Origin: Xanthobacteraceae bacterium
GTDB taxonomy: Bacteria > Pseudomonadota > Alphaproteobacteria > Rhizobiales > Xanthobacteraceae
Length of the DNA: 10,747 bases
Direction of reading: 5' to 3'
Assembly: GCA_030037185.1 (NCBI GenBank)
Contig: JASHRR010000707.1
Span: 1-10,747 of the forward strand
Below, piece by piece: positions 1 to 6,412 of this stretch. Each line of letters opens with the position of its first letter. Within the stretch, counting starts at the first letter, position 1. The notes under the pieces were generated by a model. That model saw nothing but the letters and a program-made list of their open reading frames with translations, was not told the origin of the DNA and did no database searches. Both the position numbers and the translations under genes were made by a program.

Positions 1-1
1 G

Positions 2-100
2 ACCGACCGCAACAGCAGCCGGCGCCCGACAAAGCGGGTGACCTTCTCGCTGGAAGACCTCGCAGTACTCAAGGCCGCAATCGAGCGCGGCCCCCAGTGA
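2..100 (+). CDS. C-terminal end of an unrecognised protein (partial, 5' end outside window)
   Basis: Frame 2 is open from the left edge to a TGA at 98-100 and gives 32 residues ending in RVTFSLEDLAVLKAAIERGPQ-like sequence: a basic stretch followed by a predicted amphipathic helix. The other two forward frames run past this point without such a clean end. A strong hairpin-plus-T terminator follows about 60 bases downstream at 160-185, which fits this being the end of a transcription unit. The family cannot be recognised from so short a piece. Only the last 32 codons are visible. Confidence 0.55.
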   Translation, partial: TDRNSSRRPTKRVTFSLEDLAVLKAAIERGPQ

Positions 101-159
101 CCAACGGAAGGTGATGGTAGTTCACGATCTTTCTGCTCGCGGGCTTCTGACAGCACATT

Positions 160-185
160 GGCCGGGCAGGGTGAGCCCGGCCTTT
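160..185 (+). terminator. Rho-independent terminator after the left-edge gene
   Basis: GGCCGGGC (160-167) is a perfect 8-base inverted repeat of GCCCGGCC (175-182) around a 7-base loop, and TTT follows directly at 183-185. It lies 60 bases after the stop codon of the partial gene at the left edge, in the right orientation to end its transcript. The T-run is short, so efficiency may be moderate. Confidence 0.75.
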
Positions 186-566
186 CGTCCTCACCGCCGC
201 TCGATGGTGCTGCTTGCGTTAATCCCAGACGTAGCCCAGCGGTCATTCCCTGGGATGCAGATGTTCAAGAAAGCATTATGCCGCAAGCATATCCTGCAAA
301 AACCGGTCCTGTGAGGGCCTCAGGGTGAAATTCCCTGGGGCTACTCGGCGCAACGCCAGACTCCGTTCACTTCACACCATCATTCTGAGGGACGATCCCC
401 TACCATCAGATTACCAAGATGGCCGGACCCGGCCCGTTACCCGATCTCGAGCATTTACGATCACCCCCGGCATTCGTAGAGTGATGCGAGGTTGTCCTTG
501 GGACTTGATCCGAGGGCCGTTCCCTCCTCCAGGAGGCGCTTTGTCGGACGGAACAGGGCTTGCAGT
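186..566. other. Intergenic stretch without a defensible gene
   Basis: Short open frames exist on both strands (for example 111-314 and 325-582 on +), but they lack a convincing ribosome-binding site or family-like sequence, and they overlap the terminator or one another. A perfect AGGAGG occurs at 531-536, but the in-frame start it would serve for the downstream metalloprotease-like gene is not obvious: the TTG at 541 lies in another frame and gives only a very short peptide. The stretch probably holds the promoter of the gene beginning near 567. I could not pick a credible -35/-10 pair. Confidence 0.4.
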
Positions 567-1109
567 GTGGGACTTTGCATAAATTTGGCGGCGGCCTTAT
601 CGGTGGCGTCGGCGGTGGCCGGTGTCGCCGGCTATTGCGGAGCGCACGATGCGCTCCCGGCTCCCCGTGTTCGCGTTGCACGGCCGCACACGTTTCCGCA
701 GGCGCCATTTCGCGGCAGCGCGAAGGGTGTGGAGACGATCGAGACAGGCGCCGCTGCAGACGACGCCCTAGTCGTCGCCCAGGCCTTGGCACCGCCGTCG
801 CCCACTGTTCCGCCGCCCGATTTTCATGTCCCGCGCGGACCTGGTCGCCTCGGTGTGTTGGAGCCGCCAAAGCGGTTCCTACATTGGACAGACCACGTGG
901 AGATCGTACTCCCGCCCGCCGACGTGGTTCGGCGCTGCCAGACGGCCGGCGCCAAGGCTGCTCCGGGCACACGTATTCACGGTTGTTCTTATACCGTGGC
1001 TGGGCGGTGTCTGATCATTCGCGTGGATGATCCAGGTGTTGCGCGACACGAACTGGCGCACTGCAACGGCTGGAAGCATCCGGAAGTCAGCAACACACTG
1101 CGCCGCTGA
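567..1109 (+). CDS. Small, probably exported protein with a C-terminal metzincin-type zinc site (HEXXHXXGXXH)
   Basis: With a GTG start at 567 (AGGG at 555-558 as a modest ribosome-binding site) the protein has 180 residues. The frame is open back to 480, so TTG 492 or TTG 585 are alternative starts. The first ~26 residues are an Ala/Val/Leu-rich stretch (VGLCINLAAALSVASAVAG) that looks like a signal peptide, though it has no basic n-region with this start. A Pro/Ala-rich linker follows. The C-terminal ~70 residues look folded, with three cysteines upstream of the site and a fourth, C164, within it. The motif HELAHCNGWKH is encoded at 1047-1079 and ends 9 residues before the C-terminus. It has all three metal-binding histidines, the catalytic Glu and the Gly of the metzincin pattern. 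Metzincins usually also have a Met-turn after the motif, and there is no room for one here. Peptidase activity is therefore an inference. The gene is convergent with hypB. Confidence 0.65.
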   Translation: MGLCINLAAALSVASAVAGVAGYCGAHDALPAPRVRVARPHTFPQAPFRGSAKGVETIETGAAADDALVVAQALAPPSPTVPPPDFHVPRGPGRLGVLEPPKRFLHWTDHVEIVLPPADVVRRCQTAGAKAAPGTRIHGCSYTVAGRCLIIRVDDPGVARHELAHCNGWKHPEVSNTLRR

Positions 1110-1529
1110 CCCGGACGCCGCCGGGGCCGGTGATTTCTGATTTGGTTTCGAGCCTCTCGCCGTACTTCTTCGGCGTCATCTTGCTGAGAGCTATCGGCGT
1201 GCGACCTCAGGCGAGGCGGGTTTCTGTACATCGAACCTTTTTGGCGTAACTACTCACCCCTGCGGCGCTGTGACTGAGTGAGCGGAGAGCGGCAACATGT
1301 GGGGGAGGCGGACATTGGCGTAGACATGGCTCGGCGGGCTGCCGAGCCACACCTCGACGGCACACCGTTTCGGCGATGCAGGTGAAGTCGCGGCCCCGGA
1401 TCACCTTCTCGACAAGCCGGAGCCTTGCTTCGGCAACACGTGCCTGTTCGTCCAACGCGACCATCGATAACATCATGCCGACGGGCATCCGGCACAGCGG
1501 CCACCGGCAGTCGAACCTCACGAGCAATT
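1110..1529. other. Convergent intergenic region between the metalloprotease-like gene and hypB
   Basis: The + strand gene ends at 1109 and hypB ends at 1530 from the other side. A weak stem CCCGG/CCGGG (1110-1114 with 1121-1125) sits right after the first stop, and a perfect 9-base stem with a 5-base loop lies at 1327-1349. A minus-strand open frame spans 1207-1542 and begins with a TTG overlapping the hypB stop. Its first half (MPVGMMLSMVALDEQARV and onward) reads somewhat like protein, but its second half does not, and no ribosome-binding site is visible. I do not call it a gene. If it is real it would be the last gene of the hox operon. Confidence 0.4.
1327..1349 (-). terminator. Perfect hairpin downstream of hypB, possible 3' end structure
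   Basis: TGGCTCGGC (1327-1335) and GCCGAGCCA (1341-1349) are exact inverted repeats around the loop GGGCT. The stem lies 180 bases beyond the hypB stop on the minus strand, in the convergent gap between two genes. No T-run follows in either direction, so it is not a classic intrinsic terminator. It may be a 3'-end stabilising structure or work with Rho. Confidence 0.3.
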
Positions 1530-2348
1530 CTATTTCTGCCAAAACCTGCCGCTGGCACGCTCTTCAATCCAGCTGTAGAAAGCGCGCATTCCCTCGCCCG
1601 TGCGAGCGGAAACGGTCAGGATGTCGATCCGAGGATTCACGCGTCGTGCGTGGTCGATGCAGCCATCCAGATCGAAATCTAGATGCGGCAGCAAGTCTGC
1701 CTTGTTGAGGAGCATCAGGTCGGCTTGCGCGAACATGTCGGGATACTTGAGCGGTTTGTCCTCGCCCTCCGTCACCGACAGCACGACCACTTTGTGCGCC
1801 TCGCCGAGATCGAAGGCCGCCGGGCAGATGAGGTTGCCGACGTTCTCGATGAAGAGGAGGCCGCGCTGCAGCGGAAGCTGATTGAGCGCATGTCCGACCA
1901 TATGCGCATCCAGGTGGCAACCCTTGCCGGTGTTGATCTGGATAGCCGGCGCACCCGTCGCACGAATCCTGTCCGCATCATTGGAGGTCTGCTGGTCGCC
2001 TTCGATGACCGCGATGGCGAAGCGCGGCCGAAGATCGTAGATCGCTCGCACCAGAAGCGATGTCTTACCGGAGCCAGGACTGGAGACGAAGTTTAGTGCG
2101 AACTGGCCTGCAGCCGATAGCCGGGCCCTGTTGGCCTGCGCGTAAGCGTCGTTCTTAGACAAAATGTCACGTTCGACGCGAATGATGCGTTCCTGACTCA
2201 TCCCCGGCAGATCAACGCCACCCTCAGCGGCAAAACGGATAGAGCCATCATTGGCGTGCAAATGATCGCAATGGGCATCATCGTGATGATGATCGAAGGG
2301 CCGGTGTCCCTCGGTCGTCGCGCCGCAGCCGCAGATCGTGCACATCAT
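1530..2348 (-). CDS. hypB: HypB, nickel-binding GTPase for [NiFe]-hydrogenase maturation
   Basis: This 272-residue protein delivers nickel, with HypA, to the hydrogenase large subunit in the cytoplasm. The N-terminus carries the CxxCGC metal motif (C3, C6, C8). A short His-rich stretch follows (H15, H20-H22, H26, H29, H31), of the kind used for nickel storage. The SIMIBI-class GTPase domain covers roughly 80-265, with P-loop SSPGSGKTS (89-97), EGD (116-118), the GKGCHLD metal-site segment with C144/H145, ENVGNLICP with C175, and the base-recognition NKAD (215-218). The ATG at 2348 overlaps the hypA stop by 4 bases (ATGA). A second ATG follows directly, so the protein may start at either methionine. 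It is the last clear gene of the hox operon. All key residues are present and the assignment is secure. Confidence 0.96.
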   Translation of the reverse strand: MMCTICGCGATTEGHRPFDHHHDDAHCDHLHANDGSIRFAAEGGVDLPGMSQERIIRVERDILSKNDAYAQANRARLSAAGQFALNFVSSPGSGKTSLLVRAIYDLRPRFAIAVIEGDQQTSNDADRIRATGAPAIQINTGKGCHLDAHMVGHALNQLPLQRGLLFIENVGNLICPAAFDLGEAHKVVVLSVTEGEDKPLKYPDMFAQADLMLLNKADLLPHLDFDLDGCIDHARRVNPRIDILTVSARTGEGMRAFYSWIEERASGRFWQK

Positions 2349-2686
2349 TCAACCTCCAGCTCTGCCAGACGCAGTTCGTCGCCGGTCGTCATCTGCACAT
2401 GGGATTGTCCGCACGACGGGCAGAGATCGTAGCGCTGCGCGATAGCGACGGATCGGTGGCATCGTGGGCACCAGCCGGCGCCAGGCACCGTTTCAACGTC
2501 CAGGCTCGCGCCCTGTGCCACCGTGCCGCGGGCGACGGCATCGAAGCAGAACAGCAGAGCAGCCGGTTCGACGTGGCCGAGCGCACCGAGCTTCAAACGT
2601 ACCCGCCTCACATGCGCGAACCCTTCCCTACGGGCTTCGTCCTCAATCAGGTCCATCAGGCTTTGAGCGATCGACATCTCGTGCAT
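2345..2686 (-). CDS. hypA: HypA, nickel metallochaperone for hydrogenase maturation
   Basis: This 113-residue protein has the usual HypA length. It starts MHEM, where His2 (with Glu3) is the conserved nickel ligand. The C-terminal half contains the zinc site formed by two CxxC motifs, C73-C76 and C89-C92. HypA works with HypB to insert Ni into the HoxH precursor before its C-terminal tail is removed. The gene starts 14 bases after the receiver-domain gene and overlaps hypB by 4 bases, so translation is probably coupled. HypC, D, E and F are not in the window, so this cluster carries only the nickel-insertion pair as a dedicated maturation set. Confidence 0.95.
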   Translation of the reverse strand: MHEMSIAQSLMDLIEDEARREGFAHVRRVRLKLGALGHVEPAALLFCFDAVARGTVAQGASLDVETVPGAGWCPRCHRSVAIAQRYDLCPSCGQSHVQMTTGDELRLAELEVE

Positions 2687-2700
2687 CGAAAGCCATCGTT

Positions 2701-3093
2701 TCAGCTTACGCCAAGCCGCGTTTTCAGGGTCTGAATGACGATTGCCGGATCGGCGGGCTTGAGGAATACGCCGGAGACGCCAAGCTCGTGCAGGCCAACC
2801 GATCCCACCAGCGCATCCGCGGCATGACTGACGATGTAAATGGGAATCCGGTGTCCTACCTCTCTGAGCCGGTCGGCGATGGCGCCGCCGGCATCAACGG
2901 TCTCCATCATCAGATCGGCGAGGATCGCGTCCGGCCGGATGCGAACGGCGGTCCGCTCTCCCTCCCGGCCGTTCGCTGCTTCACCGACGCTGAATCCGGC
3001 CGCCTCCAGCGCATTGCGCAGCACCGCCCGCGCATGCGAGTCGGAGTCGACCAGAAGAATGGTCTTTCGCTTGCTACCTAGACCGATATTCAT
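2701..3093 (-). CDS. Stand-alone response-regulator receiver (CheY-like) protein inside the hox operon
   Basis: The 130-residue product is a single receiver domain (about residues 10-126) with no output domain. The pieces of the phosphorylation site are visible: the acidic pair D16/D18 in LLVDSD, the phospho-acceptor D60 in ILADLMM, the switch residue S89 in IVSHA, and K112 in FLKPAD. The ATG at 3093 overlaps the hoxW stop by 4 bases and hypA starts 14 bases after its stop, so it is firmly embedded in the transcription unit. No histidine kinase is encoded in the window. By family knowledge, single-domain receivers act through protein-protein contact or as phosphate shuttles. A link to hydrogenase activity, maturation or hox expression is inferred only from location. 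The domain call is strong but the role is unknown. Confidence 0.9.
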   Translation of the reverse strand: MNIGLGSKRKTILLVDSDSHARAVLRNALEAAGFSVGEAANGREGERTAVRIRPDAILADLMMETVDAGGAIADRLREVGHRIPIYIVSHAADALVGSVGLHELGVSGVFLKPADPAIVIQTLKTRLGVS

Positions 3094-3602
3094 TGCGACA
3101 CTCCCGAGAGATGACCGATCTGGCGGCGCAGCAGCGGCACGGCAACTGCGAGATTGTCCCGAGCCCGGTCGGACAACCCTTCCAGAAAATCGAATTCATA
3201 GCCGCGAATGCTGACGAGGTAAGCATCTGGAGACTTCCCAAATTGCTGGCCGGCGATCGCCAGCAAGGCTTCGGGAGTGAGCAGATGGCTGGTAAAAGTG
3301 AAGTCGAGCGCCGGTGACAGACGGTTGACCGCACAGGGCGCATCGCCCTCGCGCGCCGCATCGACAAACCAGACGATGTCATGGGCAGTGACCTGAACCG
3401 CGTCCTCGATGACGAGCTGGTAATTGTCCGACGTGGTTACGTTGGGCCAGCCAATCTTCTCAATTTCGGCCACCGCCGCCGGGCCGAGGCCGTCATCCTG
3501 ACGTCCGGGGTTCCCGTAGCCGATGACCAGGATGCGCGGGGGACGGATCGCCAGAGGCTTGGCCACCGCGACCGGAATATCGGCGACTAAGGACCCGGTC
3601 AT
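3090..3602 (-). CDS. hoxW: HoxW, HoxH-specific maturation endopeptidase
   Basis: The product is a 170-residue member of the HybD/HoxW peptidase family, which cuts the C-terminal extension off the nickel-loaded large subunit. The signature GYGNPGRQDDGLG starts at G28. Probable nickel-sensing positions are an acidic residue of the D36-D37 pair, D81 in WFVDAA, and H106 in SHLLTPEALL. About 20 residues precede the usual start of the fold (RILVIGYG), which is slightly longer than typical. Its ATG overlaps the hoxH stop by 4 bases, so it is translationally coupled to its substrate. HoxH indeed carries a cleavable tail of 25 residues after its last metal-binding His, which gives this protease a target in the same operon. 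Confidence 0.93.
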   Translation of the reverse strand: MTGSLVADIPVAVAKPLAIRPPRILVIGYGNPGRQDDGLGPAAVAEIEKIGWPNVTTSDNYQLVIEDAVQVTAHDIVWFVDAAREGDAPCAVNRLSPALDFTFTSHLLTPEALLAIAGQQFGKSPDAYLVSIRGYEFDFLEGLSDRARDNLAVAVPLLRRQIGHLSGVSQ

Positions 3603-5065
3603 TCTTTGATTCTCATTGCGATCGGCATTCCGTCAGGATCCTCGAGCGTCGCGATGAGTGGCATTTGTCCCAGGGCATGAGTGGCACAGGACAGACAGGG
3701 GTCGAAAGCGCGGATGGCGACCTCGATATGATTCAGCAGCCCCTCCGTGATTTCACGGCCGGAAAGATGGCTGATCGCCACCTCTTTGACCGCGCGGTTC
3801 ATCGCCTCGTTGTTGTTGGTTGTAGACACGATCAGATTGGCACTCGTCACCTGGTCATTCTCATCGACCGTGTAATGGTGGATCAGCGTGCCACGCGGCG
3901 CCTCGATGCAGGCAATGCCCTCGCCGCGCCGCGTGCCTGTCGCCATCAGGTCCGTCCCCTGCAGGTCCTCGTCGAACAGAAGCTCCTTGATCTTCTCGGC
4001 GCAGTGAATGAGGCAGATCAAACGCGCCCAGTGATAGGCGAGTGTCGCCTGGACGGGACTCCCGTCGTTTTCGGCAACAAACTCGCGGCGAGCAGCCTCG
4101 GCGAGCGGCGTGTCGATCGAGGCGCAGCAGTTGATCTGAGCCAGCGGACCGACGCGGTACCAGCCATCCTCGCGCCCGAGCGAGCGAATATGCGGGAACT
4201 TCAGATAGCTCCAAGGCCGCACCTCTTCGATGAGATAGTCGCGGTAATTCGCCGGGCTCACTTGGTCGAAGATGATCTCCCCGCCGGGACCTATCGCGCG
4301 CAGCCTTCCCTCATAGAGGTCCATTCCTCCATCGGGTCCGACAAGGCTGATAAAGTTCGATTTGAAGCTGGCAAAGTCGCGGTGGACCGTCGGATTTGCT
4401 TCAACGTAGGACTTGTGGTGCTGTAAGGCGGCGCAGCACCAAGCGGTGATCTGGTCGACCTCCTTGCGCAAGGCATCGCGGTCTTCAATCGACAGGCTGT
4501 GGTTGATCCCGCCCGGGATTGCGCTTGTCGGATGAATCTTGCGGCCGCCGGTCGCCTTGATGACCTCCTGCCCGTATTTGCGGATGAAGATCGCCCATTT
4601 GCCGATCTCAGGGAAACGATTGAGCACGGCGATAATGTTGCGCTGTTCAGGCGGCGCGTCGAAGCCGAACAGAAGGTCGGGAGACGCCAGATGGAAGATG
4701 TGCAGCGCATTCGATTGCAGCACCTGACCGTAGTGCATGAGACGGCGCATCTTTTCGGCCGTCGGGGTCAGCCTGTCCACGCCGGCCACCATGTCCATGG
4801 CCTTGGCCGCAGCAAGGTGATGGCTGACCGGACAGATCCCGCACAGGCGCTGGATGATGAGCGGGACTTCCCAATACATCCGGCCACGAATGAAGCGCTC
4901 GAAACCGCGGAATTCGACAATATGGAAGCGGGCCTCCGCAACCTCTCCGGCTTCGTTCAGCCGGATGGTGACCTTGCCATGGCCTTCGACGCGAGTAACC
5001 GGATCGATGACGATTTTGCGCGGGGCTTGTTTGGGGGGCGCTTGGCTCGGCTGAACACTGCTCAT
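3599..5065 (-). CDS. hoxH: HoxH, [NiFe] large subunit of NAD-linked (group 3d) hydrogenase
   Basis: This subunit holds the Ni-Fe(CN)2CO site where H2 is split or made. With the ATG at 5065 it has 488 residues. The N-terminal L1 motif RLCGICPVSHH supplies C75 and C78, and the C-terminal L2 motif DPCLSCATH supplies C457 and C460, ending at H463. A 25-residue tail (ALGQMP... to MRIKE) follows H463 and is the expected HoxW cleavage product. The frame is open to a GTG at 5101 that overlaps the hoxY stop, but that codon lacks a ribosome-binding site. ATG 5065 has TGGAG at a good distance, and the protein then begins MSSVQPSQ before the conserved KIVIDPVTRVEGHGK. Length and motifs match soluble bidirectional hydrogenases. 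The gene lies between hoxY and hoxW. Confidence 0.96.
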   Translation of the reverse strand: MSSVQPSQAPPKQAPRKIVIDPVTRVEGHGKVTIRLNEAGEVAEARFHIVEFRGFERFIRGRMYWEVPLIIQRLCGICPVSHHLAAAKAMDMVAGVDRLTPTAEKMRRLMHYGQVLQSNALHIFHLASPDLLFGFDAPPEQRNIIAVLNRFPEIGKWAIFIRKYGQEVIKATGGRKIHPTSAIPGGINHSLSIEDRDALRKEVDQITAWCCAALQHHKSYVEANPTVHRDFASFKSNFISLVGPDGGMDLYEGRLRAIGPGGEIIFDQVSPANYRDYLIEEVRPWSYLKFPHIRSLGREDGWYRVGPLAQINCCASIDTPLAEAARREFVAENDGSPVQATLAYHWARLICLIHCAEKIKELLFDEDLQGTDLMATGTRRGEGIACIEAPRGTLIHHYTVDENDQVTSANLIVSTTNNNEAMNRAVKEVAISHLSGREITEGLLNHIEVAIRAFDPCLSCATHALGQMPLIATLEDPDGMPIAMRIKE

Positions 5066-5097
5066 GACGTGTCTCCAGGGGTGAGAAGCGGCCAACC

Positions 5098-5640
5098 TCA
5101 CTCGTATTTCAACAACGGATAGGGGAGCTTCGGCACGTCGCCGGTGAGCAGAGCCGTTAGTGCTGCCCAGATTGTCTCAGCGGAGGGCGGGCAGCCCGGC
5201 AGCAAATAATCGATCTTGACGATCTCGTGCGACGGATAAACCCGATCAAGCAGGAGCGGCAGGTCCTCGTCGTTCGGGATCAATCCGCCATTCTCGACCG
5301 TCGCGCCCTTGAGGTAGGCCTCTTCAAGACATTCACGCAAACCCACGAGGTTGCGCATGGCGGGGATGCCACCCGTAATGGCGCAAGCGCCGACCGAGAC
5401 CAGGATGCGGCAATGCGCGCGGAAATCCCTGAGCACTGACACATTGTGCTCATTGGCGCAGCCGCCCTCGACGAGGCCGATATCGACCATTCCGTCGAAT
5501 TTTTTCTTGTCGTCGAGCGGCGACTTGTCGAGGTCAACGAGATCAGCGAGCTCAACAATCCGCTCGTCAATGTCGAGGAGCGACATGTGGCATCCAAAAC
5601 AGCCGGCGAGCGAACACGTCGCAAGTTTGGGCTTCACCAT
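5098..5640 (-). CDS. hoxY: HoxY, small subunit of NAD-linked [NiFe] hydrogenase
   Basis: The 180-residue product is the short small subunit type of group 3d enzymes. It carries only the proximal [4Fe-4S] cluster, with C14 and C17 (AGCFGCHMS), C86 in VGACA, and C150 in PGCPP as the likely ligands. C61 in EGGCANEHN is also conserved-looking. There is no Tat signal peptide, in keeping with a cytoplasmic enzyme. It passes electrons between HoxH and the HoxFU module. The gene begins 52 bases after hoxU, the widest gap between hox genes here, and no strong ribosome-binding site is visible before its ATG. Its TGA overlaps the alternative GTG of hoxH. Confidence 0.95.
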   Translation of the reverse strand: MVKPKLATCSLAGCFGCHMSLLDIDERIVELADLVDLDKSPLDDKKKFDGMVDIGLVEGGCANEHNVSVLRDFRAHCRILVSVGACAITGGIPAMRNLVGLRECLEEAYLKGATVENGGLIPNDEDLPLLLDRVYPSHEIVKIDYLLPGCPPSAETIWAALTALLTGDVPKLPYPLLKYE

Positions 5641-5692
5641 GGCGTTGTTTCATTGCGTTGAATGACAGGGTGGAATTGCTTGCCTTGCTCGA

Positions 5693-6412
5693 TCATTTCT
5701 TCGAACTCGCGTGCCTTGCCTCAATTTCGCTGCCGATCGGCGCCTCATCATATGTCCGGTGGCCGTAGGGTGTGCGGTAGCCCGTACGTTTCACCACAAT
5801 GCAGCCAACCGGGCAAACATGCACGGCCTTGTCGACAGCTGCGATGGTGGTCTCATCCAAGTGGTTGCCATCGACGTTAAGGCGGACGTGGATGCCGCGT
5901 CCCTCGAAGCCGAAGACAGACTTTCCATCGACCATGCGGGAGGCGCGGATGCAGCGCGAGCACAGCACGCACCGGTTGCGGTCGATGAAGATGTCGGGAT
6001 GGGTGGCGTCGAGTTCGCGTTGCGGCCACAGGTAAGGAAGCGTCGGCCCGGTCATGCCGAACAGATAGCCGAGCGCTTGAAGCTCGCAATTTCCGCTTTT
6101 CTCGCAGGATGGACAGAAGTGATTTCCCTCGACGAACAGCATCTCGATCAGGGTCCGGCGATCTTCGTTGAGCTGAGGCGTGTCGTTCTCGACCACCATG
6201 CCTAGCGCTGCAGGCATGGTGCAGCTGTTGGCCGGGCGGCCATTGATGTTGCAGGTGCAGATCCGGCAATGCCCGGCGGGTTCGAGATCGGGGTGATGGC
6301 AAAGCCGCGGAATATAGACGCCGGCGGCATCACAGGCCTGGATGATGGTTTGGCCCGGCGTGGCTTCGACCTCGACCCCATCGACCGTAAAGGTGAACTT
6401 GCCCTCGCTCAT
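5693..6412 (-). CDS. hoxU: HoxU, NuoG-like iron-sulfur subunit of the diaphorase module
   Basis: This 239-residue protein corresponds to the N-terminal part of complex I subunit NuoG and wires electrons from HoxF to HoxY. An N-terminal plant-type ferredoxin domain has C38, C49, C52 and C64 for a [2Fe-2S] cluster. Next comes the NuoG-type site with H98, C100, C103 and C109 (GNHFCPSCEKSGNC). Then C148, C151 and C154 (CVLCSRC), together with C204 of CPVGC, fit a [4Fe-4S] site. The fourth cysteine of a classical ferredoxin motif after C154 is replaced (CIRAS). The ATG at 6412 overlaps the hoxF stop by 4 bases, with AGGGGA as ribosome-binding site inside hoxF. Length and order match HoxU of known NAD-reducing hydrogenases. 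Confidence 0.95.
   Translation of the reverse strand: MSEGKFTFTVDGVEVEATPGQTIIQACDAAGVYIPRLCHHPDLEPAGHCRICTCNINGRPANSCTMPAALGMVVENDTPQLNEDRRTLIEMLFVEGNHFCPSCEKSGNCELQALGYLFGMTGPTLPYLWPQRELDATHPDIFIDRNRCVLCSRCIRASRMVDGKSVFGFEGRGIHVRLNVDGNHLDETTIAAVDKAVHVCPVGCIVVKRTGYRTPYGHRTYDEAPIGSEIEARHASSKK

Noticed and set aside
111..314. 67-codon + strand frame after the left-edge gene
   Set aside because: It spans the strong terminator at 160-185 and has no family-like sequence.
406..972. 188-codon minus-strand frame antisense to the metalloprotease-like gene
   Set aside because: The product is Arg/Pro-rich and low in complexity, while the + strand frame ends in a complete zinc-binding motif and reads like protein.
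3665..4426. 253-codon + strand frame inside hoxH
   Set aside because: It is a shadow of hoxH, whose metal-binding motifs and length are fully conserved on the minus strand.
4499..5122. 207-codon + strand frame opposite the start of hoxH
   Set aside because: It is antisense to the conserved N-terminal half of HoxH and has no ribosome-binding site or recognisable domain.
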